This document shows, in pieces, positions 1 through 6,389 of a stretch of DNA of 7,685 bases (the stretch's first letter is position 1; every line of letters starts with the position of its first letter). This DNA comes from Chthoniobacterales bacterium (GTDB taxonomy: Bacteria > Verrucomicrobiota > Verrucomicrobiia > Chthoniobacterales > UBA10450). Made by a program: the position numbers and the translations under genes. The notes below the pieces were generated by a model that saw only the letters and a list, made by a program, of their open reading frames with translations, had not been told where the DNA came from and ran no database searches. Where the stretch lies: assembly GCA_013695905.1 (NCBI GenBank), contig JACCZQ010000462.1, positions 1 through 7,685 of the forward strand, in the 5' to 3' direction.

Positions 1-998
1 GAAACGATCCGCATGAAGGCGGCATGATCGCGGTGCTTCGGGTCCATGTTTGCCTGGATCTTAAAAACGAAGGCGGAAAAGCCGGCAGCGTCCGGCGCGA
101 CGAGCTGTTCACCACTGCGTCGCGGCGTAGGCGGTGGGGCGAGCGTGAGGAAACGCTGGAGCAGGAAATCGACGCCGAAATTGTTCATCGCGCTGCCGAA
201 GAAAACCGGCGTCACCTTGCCGGCGCGGACCTCGTCGAGGTCGAAAGCAGTGCCAGCACCTTCCAGCAAGCCGATCTCTTCGCGGAACTGCGCGTAAACA
301 TCCGGCGCCATGGCGTTCTGCACGGCCGCGTCGTCGATGCCGCTCACCTCCTCCGGTGCGCGGTAGGCGCCGCCGGGGGTGCGCTCGAAAAGGTGCACCT
401 CGTTCTTTTCGCGATCGAAAATGCCACGAAAATCCGGCCCGCTGCCAAGTGGCCAATTCAGAGGCAGCGCGTGAATCTCCAGAACTTTCTCGAGTTCATC
501 GAGCAGCTCGAGCGGCGGACGCGCCGGGCGATCGAGCTTGTTCATGAAGGTGAAGATCGGCACGCCGCGGCGGCGACAGACTTCGAACAGCTTCAGCGTC
601 TGCGCCTCGATGCCTTTGCCGGCGTCTATCACCATCACCGCGGCGTCCACCGCAGTGAGCACGCGGTAAGTGTCCTCCGAGAAATCCTTGTGGCCCGGCG
701 TGTCGAGCAGATTTACCACGCAGCCGCCGTATTCGAATTGCAGCACGGTCGATGAGACCGAAATACCGCGCTGCTTCTCCAGCTCCATCCAGTCGCTGGT
801 GGTGGCGCGCTGATTCTTCCGCGCGGTCACACTGCCGGCGAGCTGCACCGCACCGCCGTAGAGCAGGAACTTTTCCGTGAGCGTGGTTTTGCCGGCATCC
901 GGGTGCGAGATGATGGCAAACGTCCGGCGCCGCGCAATCTCTCGCGCCGTGTCAGCTGACTGCCTGGCACCCGGCTTCTCGATGGTCGTTTCGGTCAT
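1..998 (-). CDS. prfC: Peptide chain release factor 3 (RF3), N-terminal part, truncated by window edge
   Basis: RF3 is a cytoplasmic translational GTPase that recycles RF1/RF2 from the ribosome after peptide release. The minus-strand frame reads from ATG at 998 to the left edge, giving 332 residues of a family that is usually about 525-530 long, so the last third is outside the window. The GTPase motifs are intact: P-loop SHPDAGKTT (residues 31-39), switch I RGIS (77-80), DTPGH (99-103) followed by KDFSEDTYR, and NKLD (153-156). SEDTYR after DTPGH and the stretch SDWMELEKQRGIS are typical of RF3 rather than EF-G or BipA. The visible end (NMDPKHRDHAAFMRIV) lies in the following beta-barrel domain II. 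No clear Shine-Dalgarno precedes the ATG. The gene is divergent from the membrane glycosyltransferase-like gene across 339 bases. Identification is secure; nothing in the visible part looks damaged. Confidence 0.96.
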   Translation of the reverse strand, partial: MTETTIEKPGARQSADTAREIARRRTFAIISHPDAGKTTLTEKFLLYGGAVQLAGSVTARKNQRATTSDWMELEKQRGISVSSTVLQFEYGGCVVNLLDTPGHKDFSEDTYRVLTAVDAAVMVIDAGKGIEAQTLKLFEVCRRRGVPIFTFMNKLDRPARPPLELLDELEKVLEIHALPLNWPLGSGPDFRGIFDREKNEVHLFERTPGGAYRAPEEVSGIDDAAVQNAMAPDVYAQFREEIGLLEGAGTAFDLDEVRAGKVTPVFFGSAMNNFGVDFLLQRFLTLAPPPTPRRSGEQLVAPDAAGFSAFVFKIQANMDPKHRDHAAFMRIV

Positions 999-1337
999 GG
1001 AACAGTGGCTTACAAAATCGATGTTGCAGACGCGCGGTATTCTGAGGACGTGCCGGACGGAAACCGCGAGCCCGGGCATTCGAAGCAGCCACTCCCCTAA
1101 AAGATTGCCCTGGTCTCGCGGTGAGATCGGGCGGCCAGGAAGCGGCCAGCTGCTAGTCAGCAGTGGGCGGAGTATAGCCGAGAATGGGACATTTGTAGAA
1201 ACTTTTGCGGCCGAACAAGTGCGGAAGCAGTGCGCGTGCGGCGGCAGATTGATTGACGCAAAACGCACCGGCCGCTAGTGAAGCAGAATCACTGCGACAA
1301 TCGCTCAGCCGGGAGAACCGGCCCTGCAGGAAGCCAG
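999..1337. other. Divergent intergenic spacer, prfC / membrane protein
   Basis: No convincing gene is seen on either strand. For prfC the minus strand holds a good -10-like TATACT (complement of 1171-1176), but no clear -35 lies at the right distance, so a promoter there is only possible. For the rightward gene a -35-like TTGACG lies at 1253-1258, but the hexamer 17 bases later (TAGTGA) is a poor -10. A short stem CTGCT-AGTC-AGCAG lies at 1150-1163 without a T-run. The spacer must hold the prfC promoter and probably that of the rightward gene, but the sequence does not settle where. Confidence 0.4.
1328..1333 (+). promoter_or_regulatory. Ribosome binding site deciding the GTG start at 1338
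   Basis: AGGAAG lies just upstream of GTG at 1338, with six bases between AGGA and the start. The frame is open further upstream to another GTG at 1278, but that start has no comparable site and would add about 20 polar residues. The 1338 start leaves a short basic N-terminus directly before the first membrane helix, which is what the family normally shows. Confidence 0.55.
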
Positions 1338-2867
1338 GTGAGCCGGAACAGCAGCAAGAGTTGGTGGCTGGCCGGGCCATTGATCCTGGGGCTGCTGCTT
1401 GTCTCGTTAGGCCTGGGGTGTCTGGGACGCGGATATAATTACGACGAAGGGCAATTCGTCGCTGCGGGCGCGCTCTTCGCGAGGGAGGGGCTGCTGCCGT
1501 ATCTCGATTACCCTTACTTCCATCTGCCGAACCTCGTGTTCGTGTATGCGGCGCTCTTCACGACGAACGATTTTCTCCTTCTCACGGCGCGCAGTTTCAA
1601 CATCGTCTGTGCGTGGGTTCTCCTGCTCCTGATCTACCGCATGGTGGCGGCAGCGTTCGGCGCGATGGGAGAGAAGCGCTGGCTCATCGCGGCGGCGGTG
1701 ACGCTCTTCTTTGCGCTGCAGCCGATCTTTCGCTTCACGGCGGGACGCGCGTGGAATCACGATTTCGCGATGCTGGCCAGTGTCGCGGCGTTCGCCTGCC
1801 TGCTCCGGGCGATCGAACCTGATGCCGGGCGCAGGTGGATGGCAGCCTCGGGCGTGCTGCTGGGATTAGCCTCCGGAACCCGGCTGACGTTTCTGCCGCT
1901 GGTGGCACCGTTTTTTCTTCTCGCGCTGACGTTGCCAGGGTCTGTCTCGGCCCGATACCGCGGCGCGCTCCGGTTGGCCGCTGGTTTTGGTGTCGCTCTG
2001 CTGCCCACCCTCGCGTTGTTCGCAGCCGCACCGGCCGCATTCATCTTCGACAATTTCACGGCGAATGGATCGCTCAATATCAGTTATCGGCAGGCGACAA
2101 AGCCGCGTCCCATTTTGCTGCAAAAGCTCTTGTATCCGGTGCAGGAACTAAAGCGACCCGCGACGCTGGTGCTGGTCGCCGGCTTTCTTGTCTTCGCCTG
2201 CTGGCAGCCGCTGCGCCGGGATTGGCGGGCTGCCCTCCGCTGGCCGCCGCTGGCCGCGACGCTGGTGATCCTGCCGTTCGCGCTCTTCGGGGCCGTGATG
2301 CCGACCCCTTCCTACCGGCAGTATTATTACCTGCCGCTTCCGTTCCTTCTCCTGGGCGCTGTTTACGGGGTGGCACGGCTCTATCAGGCGCAACCTTATC
2401 ACCGCAGGATTTTTATCGGGCTCGGTCTGGCTTTGTTGATCTCTCTCGGGCATTTCGCGTCGAATCTGCGCAGCTTCGAGGAACTAACGAGTCCGGAACG
2501 ATGGGCTGTATTTTCGTTGCACCGTGCGGGTCAGGAACTCGCACGGCATGCCGGCCCCGGACCGGTGCTCACTCTCGAGCCGCTCGTCCCGCTCGAAGGT
2601 GGTGCCCGGATCTTTCCGCAGTTTGCCACCGGGATGTTTGCATGGCGCATCGCTCCCTTCGCTACCGCCGGAGAACGGCAGGCGCACGATTTTGTGGGAC
2701 CAGAGGAACTGCCGGGCCTGCTGCAGACGACTCCGCCTGCGGCAATCTTCGAGAGAACCCCGCAGTCTGCGCTAGAGGAACCGTTGGTGCGCCATGCCCG
2801 GGACAATGGCTACAGCGAGATCATTTTGCCGGAGGAGGCGGGTTTTCTGTTGCTACCGCCACCGTAG
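1338..2867 (+). CDS. ArnT/PMT-like (GT-C fold) membrane glycosyltransferase family protein
   Basis: This is a predicted polytopic inner-membrane protein of 509 residues, resembling the PMT/ArnT/RgtA-type glycosyltransferases, which move sugars from polyprenyl-phosphate donors to periplasmic acceptors. After a short basic N-terminus comes a first helix (about 11-29), then a periplasmic loop with YDEGQF (D36, E37), the acidic pair characteristic of GT-C enzymes, and LDYPYFHLPN (56-65), which resembles the family's first-loop pattern. Further hydrophobic helices follow at about 65-83, 86-106, 115-133, 142-158, 170-200 and 208-235, with more from about 275 to 385. WNHDF (139-143) is another polar patch between helices. 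The last 110 residues are mostly hydrophilic and probably a periplasmic domain. Donor and acceptor cannot be read from the sequence. No polysaccharide or lipid A cluster surrounds it, so its pathway is open. The start is GTG, chosen by its ribosome binding site. It points the same way as pfkA but is 142 bases away. Confidence 0.75.
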   Translation: MSRNSSKSWWLAGPLILGLLLVSLGLGCLGRGYNYDEGQFVAAGALFAREGLLPYLDYPYFHLPNLVFVYAALFTTNDFLLLTARSFNIVCAWVLLLLIYRMVAAAFGAMGEKRWLIAAAVTLFFALQPIFRFTAGRAWNHDFAMLASVAAFACLLRAIEPDAGRRWMAASGVLLGLASGTRLTFLPLVAPFFLLALTLPGSVSARYRGALRLAAGFGVALLPTLALFAAAPAAFIFDNFTANGSLNISYRQATKPRPILLQKLLYPVQELKRPATLVLVAGFLVFACWQPLRRDWRAALRWPPLAATLVILPFALFGAVMPTPSYRQYYYLPLPFLLLGAVYGVARLYQAQPYHRRIFIGLGLALLISLGHFASNLRSFEELTSPERWAVFSLHRAGQELARHAGPGPVLTLEPLVPLEGGARIFPQFATGMFAWRIAPFATAGERQAHDFVGPEELPGLLQTTPPAAIFERTPQSALEEPLVRHARDNGYSEIILPEEAGFLLLPPP

Positions 2868-2918
2868 CTCCTGGCTGTTGGTTGGTGTGGTCGTTGGCGC
2901 CGGTATGCAAACCAGGAG
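2868..2918 (+). repeat. Spaced inverted repeat directly after the membrane protein stop codon
   Basis: CTCCTGG (2868-2874) begins at the base after the stop codon and is perfectly complemented by CCAGGAG (2912-2918), 37 bases on. The distance gives a long loop, and no T-run follows, so it is not a standard terminator. It could form a 3' end structure or be coincidence. The rest of the 142-base gap to pfkA shows no clear promoter or ribosome binding site. Confidence 0.3.
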
Positions 2919-3009
2919 GAGCACTGACACTGCGTCTCGGTCGTCGAGCAAGAGGGCGATGTGGATCGAAAGAGCTTGCCGGTGCGCCGGACGATGAGTG
3001 ACTGAAACC

Positions 3010-3981
3010 ATGCGACACATCGCGATCTTAACGAGCGGCGGAGATGCGCCGGGCATGAACGCCGCGATCCGCGCAGCGACTCGTGAAGCTCTGGCGCGTG
3101 CGGTGCAGGTCAGCGGGATCCAGCACGGGTTTGCGGGCCTGCTGGGGAAGAACACCATCCCGCTGACGGCGCGTGCGGTTGGCGGCATTATCCAGCGCGG
3201 CGGCACCATGCTCGGCAGCGCCCGCTGCGACCGTTTTCGGACCGAGGAAGGCGTGCGCGAAGGAGCCGAAGCGCTCCGGATGCTCGGCATCGAGGGCCTG
3301 GTGGTCATTGGCGGCAATGGCTCGCAGGCGGGCGCCATGCGCCTCGCGAACGAAGGCATCCCGGTGGTCGGAGTTGCCTCCACCATCGACAACGATCTCT
3401 GTGGAAGCGACATCACCATCGGCGTCGATACGGCACTGAACATCGCGCTGGAAGCCATCGATCGCCTTCGCGTCACCGCCTCGTCGCACCGGCGCGCCTT
3501 TGTCGTGGAAGTGATGGGGCGCGATTGCGGGTATCTGGCTTTAATGGCGGGACTCGCCGGCGGCGCCGAGACGGTGGTCATCCCGGAAGTTCCCACCACT
3601 CCCGAAGAGGTCGCGAACGCCTTGCGCGCCGCCTACGACCGCGGCAAAACTCACGCGCTCGCTGTCGTGGCAGAAGGTGCGGCAACCAGCGCGGTGGTTC
3701 TCGAACAATACTTCCTGGAGAACAAACACCGCCTTGCCTTCGAGCTGCGCGCCACCACGCTCGGTCACGTGCAGCGGGGCGGCACCCCCGGCGCGTTCGA
3801 TCGCATCCTGGCCACGCGTCTTGGTTCCGCCGCGGCCGACGCGCTCCTCGATGGGAAAACCACCGTTCTCGCCGGATGGCAGGGAGGACGCGTCACACTC
3901 ACGCCGCACCATGAAATCGTGGGTCGAACGAAGCAGCCCGCCCGCGAAGTGCTCGATCTGCTGCACCGTCTCGCGCAGTGA
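3010..3981 (+). CDS. pfkA: 6-phosphofructokinase, ATP-type, with D103N
   Basis: Phosphorylates fructose 6-phosphate to fructose 1,6-bisphosphate, the committed step of glycolysis, in the cytoplasm. The 323 residues match the length of bacterial PfkA (E. coli 320) and, counted from ATG 3010, fall on the classical E. coli numbering. Seen: SGGDAPGMNAAIR (9-21), LGSAR, TIDND (125-129, catalytic D127), SSHRR, EVMGR and TLGHVQRGG near the substrate-binding C-terminal half. G104 is kept and there is no GGDD, which argues for ATP rather than pyrophosphate as donor. The effector-site arginines R21 and R25 are present; the position of R54 is alanine with arginine next to it. Oddity: the nucleotide/Mg motif reads GGNGS, so D103 is asparagine (codon AAT, 3316-3318). 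An in-frame GTG at 2998 would add four residues; neither start has a strong ribosome site, and I chose the ATG because it matches the family N-terminus. The gene converges on the TIM-barrel gene. Confidence 0.94.
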   Translation: MRHIAILTSGGDAPGMNAAIRAATREALARAVQVSGIQHGFAGLLGKNTIPLTARAVGGIIQRGGTMLGSARCDRFRTEEGVREGAEALRMLGIEGLVVIGGNGSQAGAMRLANEGIPVVGVASTIDNDLCGSDITIGVDTALNIALEAIDRLRVTASSHRRAFVVEVMGRDCGYLALMAGLAGGAETVVIPEVPTTPEEVANALRAAYDRGKTHALAVVAEGAATSAVVLEQYFLENKHRLAFELRATTLGHVQRGGTPGAFDRILATRLGSAAADALLDGKTTVLAGWQGGRVTLTPHHEIVGRTKQPAREVLDLLHRLAQ

Positions 3982-3985
3982 TTCA

Positions 3986-3999
3986 GCCGGTCAGCCGGC
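3986..3999 (+). terminator. Short GC stem after pfkA, possible terminator
   Basis: GCCGG-TCAG-CCGGC forms a perfect five-pair stem with a four-base loop, five bases after the pfkA stop, in the 75-base gap between convergent genes. A T-run does not follow directly (TTTT appears about 14 bases later), so intrinsic termination is only a weak suggestion, resting partly on position. Confidence 0.25.
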
Positions 4000-4056
4000 G
4001 CCTCGCAGCGGGATTTTCACCAGACTTTCGCTACAAAAACGAAACCTCGACCGTCG

Positions 4057-4908
4057 TCAGGCGGCGGCGGAGACGAACGCGCGCGGCTGCCAGATTCCCA
4101 GCCGCTCGAGTTGCAAGAGACTGCGGCGGATCGCATGCAACGATCCCAGCTCGAGCGTAATCGTGACAGCTTGCGGCAGCTCCTGCGTCCGCTCCCAGAT
4201 TTTCGGCCACCGGATCAGGCCGTCGCCGATCGGGAGATGATTGTCGGAAGCGCCCATGTTGTCATTCCAGTGCATGTGCGCGATCCACGGCGCGAGCGGC
4301 CCAAACCAGCGCTCCGGCGTCTCAGCCCCAAAAACATGAGCATGGGCCACATCCAGGCAGACGCTGCACCGGTTGCTGTCAACGTTCCGGACGATCCGTT
4401 GCAACACCGCGGCATCGGGTTCGTAGGTGTTCTCCAGGCAAATCACGATCTCCGGAAATCTGGTGATCACATCCGCCCAGAAGGCGCTGTGACCCTCCAC
4501 CACTTCCTCAGGATACTGCGGCACCGACACATTGGGATTGAAGCCAGTGTGAAAGACCGCCTTCGTGCACCCGAGCTCGCACGCGGTGGTGAGATCCCGT
4601 TCGATGCGCGCCCGGGACGCAGCCGCAATGCTGTCGTCGCTGCTATGCAGCGCGATGTCGATGAACGCGCCATGAAAGGTGAGGGGATACTCATAGCCGC
4701 GCAGCTGCTTCTGCAGCTCAGCGGAACGTTCCCGTCGCACCTGTGGGCTGTTCAAAGCCGGCCCGCTGCAGAACGCCAGCACCTCGAGCCCGAGTTCCTG
4801 CGCGGCGGCAAATTCCACCTGTTGATGACGCGTTTGCCACGGGAGCGGGATGAGAAATTGCGCCGGGCCGGCCGGCGGAGTGATGGGTGGATAAAGATCG
4901 GAATTCAC
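4057..4908 (-). CDS. Xylose-isomerase-like TIM barrel (AP endonuclease 2 family) with full endonuclease IV-type metal ligand set
   Basis: A 283-residue TIM-barrel protein of the family usually labelled sugar phosphate isomerase/epimerase, which also contains endonuclease IV. The start is GTG at 4908; the frame stays open to 5097, but that extension is arginine- and proline-rich, unlike a fold, and would run into the aquaporin gene. Metal-ligand-like residues line up with E. coli Nfo: H79 (TFHG), H120 (VFHTG), E159 (CLENT), D186 and H189 (CLDVAHAH), H213 (MHWND), D222 and H224 (SDNHLPIGDG), E253 (LELG). These match H69, H109, E145, D179, H182, H216, D229, H231 and E261. The first strand differs: Nfo's GAHVSAAGG has no counterpart, the start being FLIPLPWQTR. 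I therefore do not call it nfo; it may be an isomerase/epimerase, hydrolase or divergent nuclease. It converges on pfkA and lies 157 bases downstream of the aquaporin gene on the same strand. No good ribosome site is seen. Confidence 0.8.
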   Translation of the reverse strand: MNSDLYPPITPPAGPAQFLIPLPWQTRHQQVEFAAAQELGLEVLAFCSGPALNSPQVRRERSAELQKQLRGYEYPLTFHGAFIDIALHSSDDSIAAASRARIERDLTTACELGCTKAVFHTGFNPNVSVPQYPEEVVEGHSAFWADVITRFPEIVICLENTYEPDAAVLQRIVRNVDSNRCSVCLDVAHAHVFGAETPERWFGPLAPWIAHMHWNDNMGASDNHLPIGDGLIRWPKIWERTQELPQAVTITLELGSLHAIRRSLLQLERLGIWQPRAFVSAAA

Positions 4909-5065
4909 GACGACGGGAGTGTAACACGAAAACGAATCCCGCTTCGGACTAATGCCACGAAGCGTGGCGCGACAGCGAAATCGGCGGCCGGGCGAGGGCT
5001 CGACGGCCGCCTTGCGCTGCCAAATCCGCCCGGCGAAGCGGGCGTGATCATCTCTCTGGCGCGCG

Positions 5066-5731
5066 CTACCGGGCGGTGTCCGGAGGCGCCACGACACTGC
5101 GCCGTGCGTCCTCGGGGCTCAGGAGCTTGAACAAAATCGCGGCCACCGCGCCACCAGCCAAACTACCGACAAGGTGGATCCAGACACTTGAGACCGTCAC
5201 CAGGCCCATCGCGGTGATGCCGAGGGCGACCGCCGGGTTGAACGCGCCGCCAGAGTAGCCGCCGAGAGCGAACGCCAGGGCGACCACGGTGAACCCAATC
5301 GCGAGACCGTAGAATGAATTGTTATGATTGGCTTTGGCGGTCGCGACATTGAGCACGACGAAGGCAATGGCGAACGCGCCGAGAAACTCGGCGATCATCG
5401 GAACCACCGGGCTGGCAAACTGCAGCGGCGTCACGGTTGGCTGACCTTTCATAAAGAGGACGAGGTAAGCCGCAGCCACGCCGCCCGCGATCTGACCGAT
5501 CATGTAACCGGGCACATCCCGCGTATCACATTTCCCTCTCATCCAGACGGCGAGAGTCACCGCGGGGTTCAGGTGGCCGCCCGAGACATGGCCCGTCGCG
5601 AAGATCATCACCATGAGGACGGACCCGATCGCCAATGGCGGGATGACGCCCTCGCCACCGTCGATCACGGTGCTGCCGACGGTGAGAACGAGGAAGAAAG
5701 TGCCGATGAATTCACAGATGTATTTGTTCAT
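5066..5731 (-). CDS. MIP family channel (aquaporin-like) lacking the ar/R arginine
   Basis: An inner-membrane channel of the major intrinsic protein family, 221 residues, a normal bacterial aquaporin size. Six hydrophobic helices are visible at about 4-24, 30-48, 73-93, 108-130, 138-157 and 179-203. The half-helices carry SGGHLNPAVT (N55-P56-A57) and SGGAFNPAVAL (N165-P166-A167), and the first helix has the conserved glutamate in CEFIGTF. The second NPA is followed by valine (V168), whereas AqpZ and GlpF have arginine there, the arginine of the selectivity filter. By alignment with AqpZ the other filter positions look small or hydrophobic (about I35, A153, G162). The substrate is thus uncertain: water, a small neutral solute or a dissolved gas are all possible, and I give no aqpZ or glpF symbol. 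No glycerol kinase or other substrate gene is next to it. ATG at 5731 has no obvious ribosome site; two palindromes lie 33-68 bases upstream. Confidence 0.88.
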   Translation of the reverse strand: MNKYICEFIGTFFLVLTVGSTVIDGGEGVIPPLAIGSVLMVMIFATGHVSGGHLNPAVTLAVWMRGKCDTRDVPGYMIGQIAGGVAAAYLVLFMKGQPTVTPLQFASPVVPMIAEFLGAFAIAFVVLNVATAKANHNNSFYGLAIGFTVVALAFALGGYSGGAFNPAVALGITAMGLVTVSSVWIHLVGSLAGGAVAAILFKLLSPEDARRSVVAPPDTAR

Positions 5732-5763
5732 GGGAGAGTGGTGTTAGGGATGGAAGGCATGGC

Positions 5764-5799
5764 CCGTGGTACACGGATCGGCGGCCGTTTGATATCAAA
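5764..5799. promoter_or_regulatory. Paired palindromes upstream of the aquaporin-like gene
   Basis: CCGTG-GTA-CACGG (5764-5776) is a perfect inverted repeat with a three-base centre, and TTTGATATCAAA (5788-5799) is a perfect 12-base palindrome. Their centres are about 24 bases apart, a little over two helical turns, and they lie 33-68 bases before the aquaporin start. The second is an AT-rich island in GC-rich DNA and contains a TTGATA that could act as a -35 for the leftward gene, although no good -10 follows. A repressor or activator site is a reasonable guess; no regulator is identified. Confidence 0.35.
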
Positions 5800-6108
5800 T
5801 TCGCATGGGGGGCGTGACTTTTCGGTGCGTGCCACCACAGGACAATTCCCATCTGACCCTCGCACTGAAGATCAGCTTCTCGATGGCGGCGCTGCGCTCG
5901 CCGAGGCGCGCACGAGCCAGACCGACGCCTCGACGGCGGAGGCGGAGCTTCGTGGGTGAACCGGCGAACGCTCGGCGTGGTCGGACTGATGTTGCTGGGC
6001 CGCCGCTTCCAAGTGAGCCACCACCCTCAGGAGCACCGCCTTCGGCGGCAGGAAGGCAGCAGATCGAGCGCCTTACAGTTTGTTTGACAAGTAAAGGCGT
6101 CGCGAAAC

Positions 6109-6112
6109 AGGG
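6109..6112 (+). promoter_or_regulatory. Ribosome binding site for the antitoxin GTG start
   Basis: AGGG lies seven bases before GTG at 6120. It supports this start over the much longer upstream-open frame (from 5805) and over the TTG at 6084. The resulting protein begins MPTIKITAKRQ, which is where AbrB-type antitoxins normally begin. Confidence 0.5.
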
Positions 6113-6119
6113 TCTTCCC

Positions 6120-6389
6120 GTGCCTACAATCAAGATCACGGCAAAACGTCAGGCGACGTTCCCCTCCGAAGTTTGCGACGCGCTGGGGGTCAGGCCGGGC
6201 GATCGAATCGCGTTGGAAGAACAGACCCGAAAGGGTGAACGTGTCTGGGTTCTCAGACCGGTCCGCGAAAAGAAGCGGCCATGGCTTTTCTCTCTGGCAA
6301 AGTACGCCGGGAACGCTTCCCGTCCGTGGAGACGCGAACGTGACGGGGACGCGGCGGCGCGGGCCTGGACGGAGGAGTCCGGCAGATGA
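6120..6389 (+). CDS. vapB: AbrB/SpoVT-type antitoxin of a VapBC-like pair
   Basis: Probable antitoxin of 89 residues that binds DNA at its own promoter and neutralises the adjacent PIN toxin. Residues 3-48 have the swapped-hairpin AbrB pattern: ITAKRQATFPSEV, then CDALGVRPGDRIALEE and a closing strand VWVLRPV. The C-terminal half (about 52-89, with RPWLFSLAKYAG and a charged tail) fits the region that antitoxins use to hold the toxin. It starts at GTG 6120 with an AGGG ribosome site. Its stop overlaps the toxin start in ATGA, so the two are probably translationally coupled and cotranscribed. Autoregulation is expected from the family, but no clear operator is visible beyond the repeats in the spacer. 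The symbol is used in the broad sense of antitoxin partner of a PIN toxin. Confidence 0.82.
   Translation: MPTIKITAKRQATFPSEVCDALGVRPGDRIALEEQTRKGERVWVLRPVREKKRPWLFSLAKYAGNASRPWRRERDGDAAARAWTEESGR
6371..6377 (+). promoter_or_regulatory. Strong ribosome binding site for the PIN toxin inside the antitoxin gene
   Basis: GGAGGAG ends eight bases before the toxin ATG at 6386 and lies within the last codons of the antitoxin. It is among the strongest Shine-Dalgarno sites in the window, so toxin translation need not depend only on coupling through the ATGA overlap. Confidence 0.7.

Larger units (their letters stand above)
5732..6119. other. Gene-free spacer between aquaporin-like gene and antitoxin
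   Basis: No believable gene is seen in this 388-base divergent spacer. Open frames on both strands are arginine-, proline- and glycine-rich and lack family features. It holds two palindromes near the aquaporin start (5764-5776, 5788-5799), an inverted repeat CGAGGCG/CGCCTCG (5902-5908 and 5926-5932, 17-base loop), a tight hairpin CCGCC-TTC-GGCGG (6036-6048), and TTGACA at 6084-6089. The last looks like a perfect -35, but no -10 lies 16-18 bases on. TTG at 6084 is also in frame with the antitoxin and could start a 12-residue longer form. Confidence 0.5.

Noticed and set aside
24..755. Long plus-strand open frame (243 codons) over prfC
   Set aside because: It is the antisense shadow of RF3, whose GTPase motifs are clear on the minus strand; the plus frame has arginine- and alanine-rich sequence with no family features.
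1835..3001. Plus-strand open frame of 388 codons
   Set aside because: It lies in another frame of the membrane glycosyltransferase-like gene and carries shifted, arginine-rich sequence; long spurious frames are expected in GC-rich DNA.
4026..4044. TTTCG/CGAAA inverted repeat with a T/A-rich loop between the convergent genes
   Set aside because: The stem is only five weak pairs and the T-run lies in the loop rather than after the stem, so it does not support a terminator.
4909..5097. N-terminal extension of the TIM-barrel gene to an ATG at 5097
   Set aside because: The extra 63 residues are basic and without family likeness and would overlap the aquaporin gene; GTG 4908 gives the normal family length.
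4111..5130. Plus-strand open frame of 339 codons
   Set aside because: It is antisense to the TIM-barrel gene and runs into the aquaporin 3' end; the minus-strand protein has the conserved residues.
6084..6089. TTGACA as a sigma-70 promoter for the toxin-antitoxin pair
   Set aside because: The -35 is perfect, but no -10-like hexamer lies 16-18 bases on, and transcription from it would start at or after the GTG; it is recorded only as part of the spacer.
5805..6119. N-terminal extension of the antitoxin to 5805
   Set aside because: It is proline- and arginine-rich low-complexity sequence; AbrB antitoxins begin where GTG 6120 places the start, and a ribosome site is present there.
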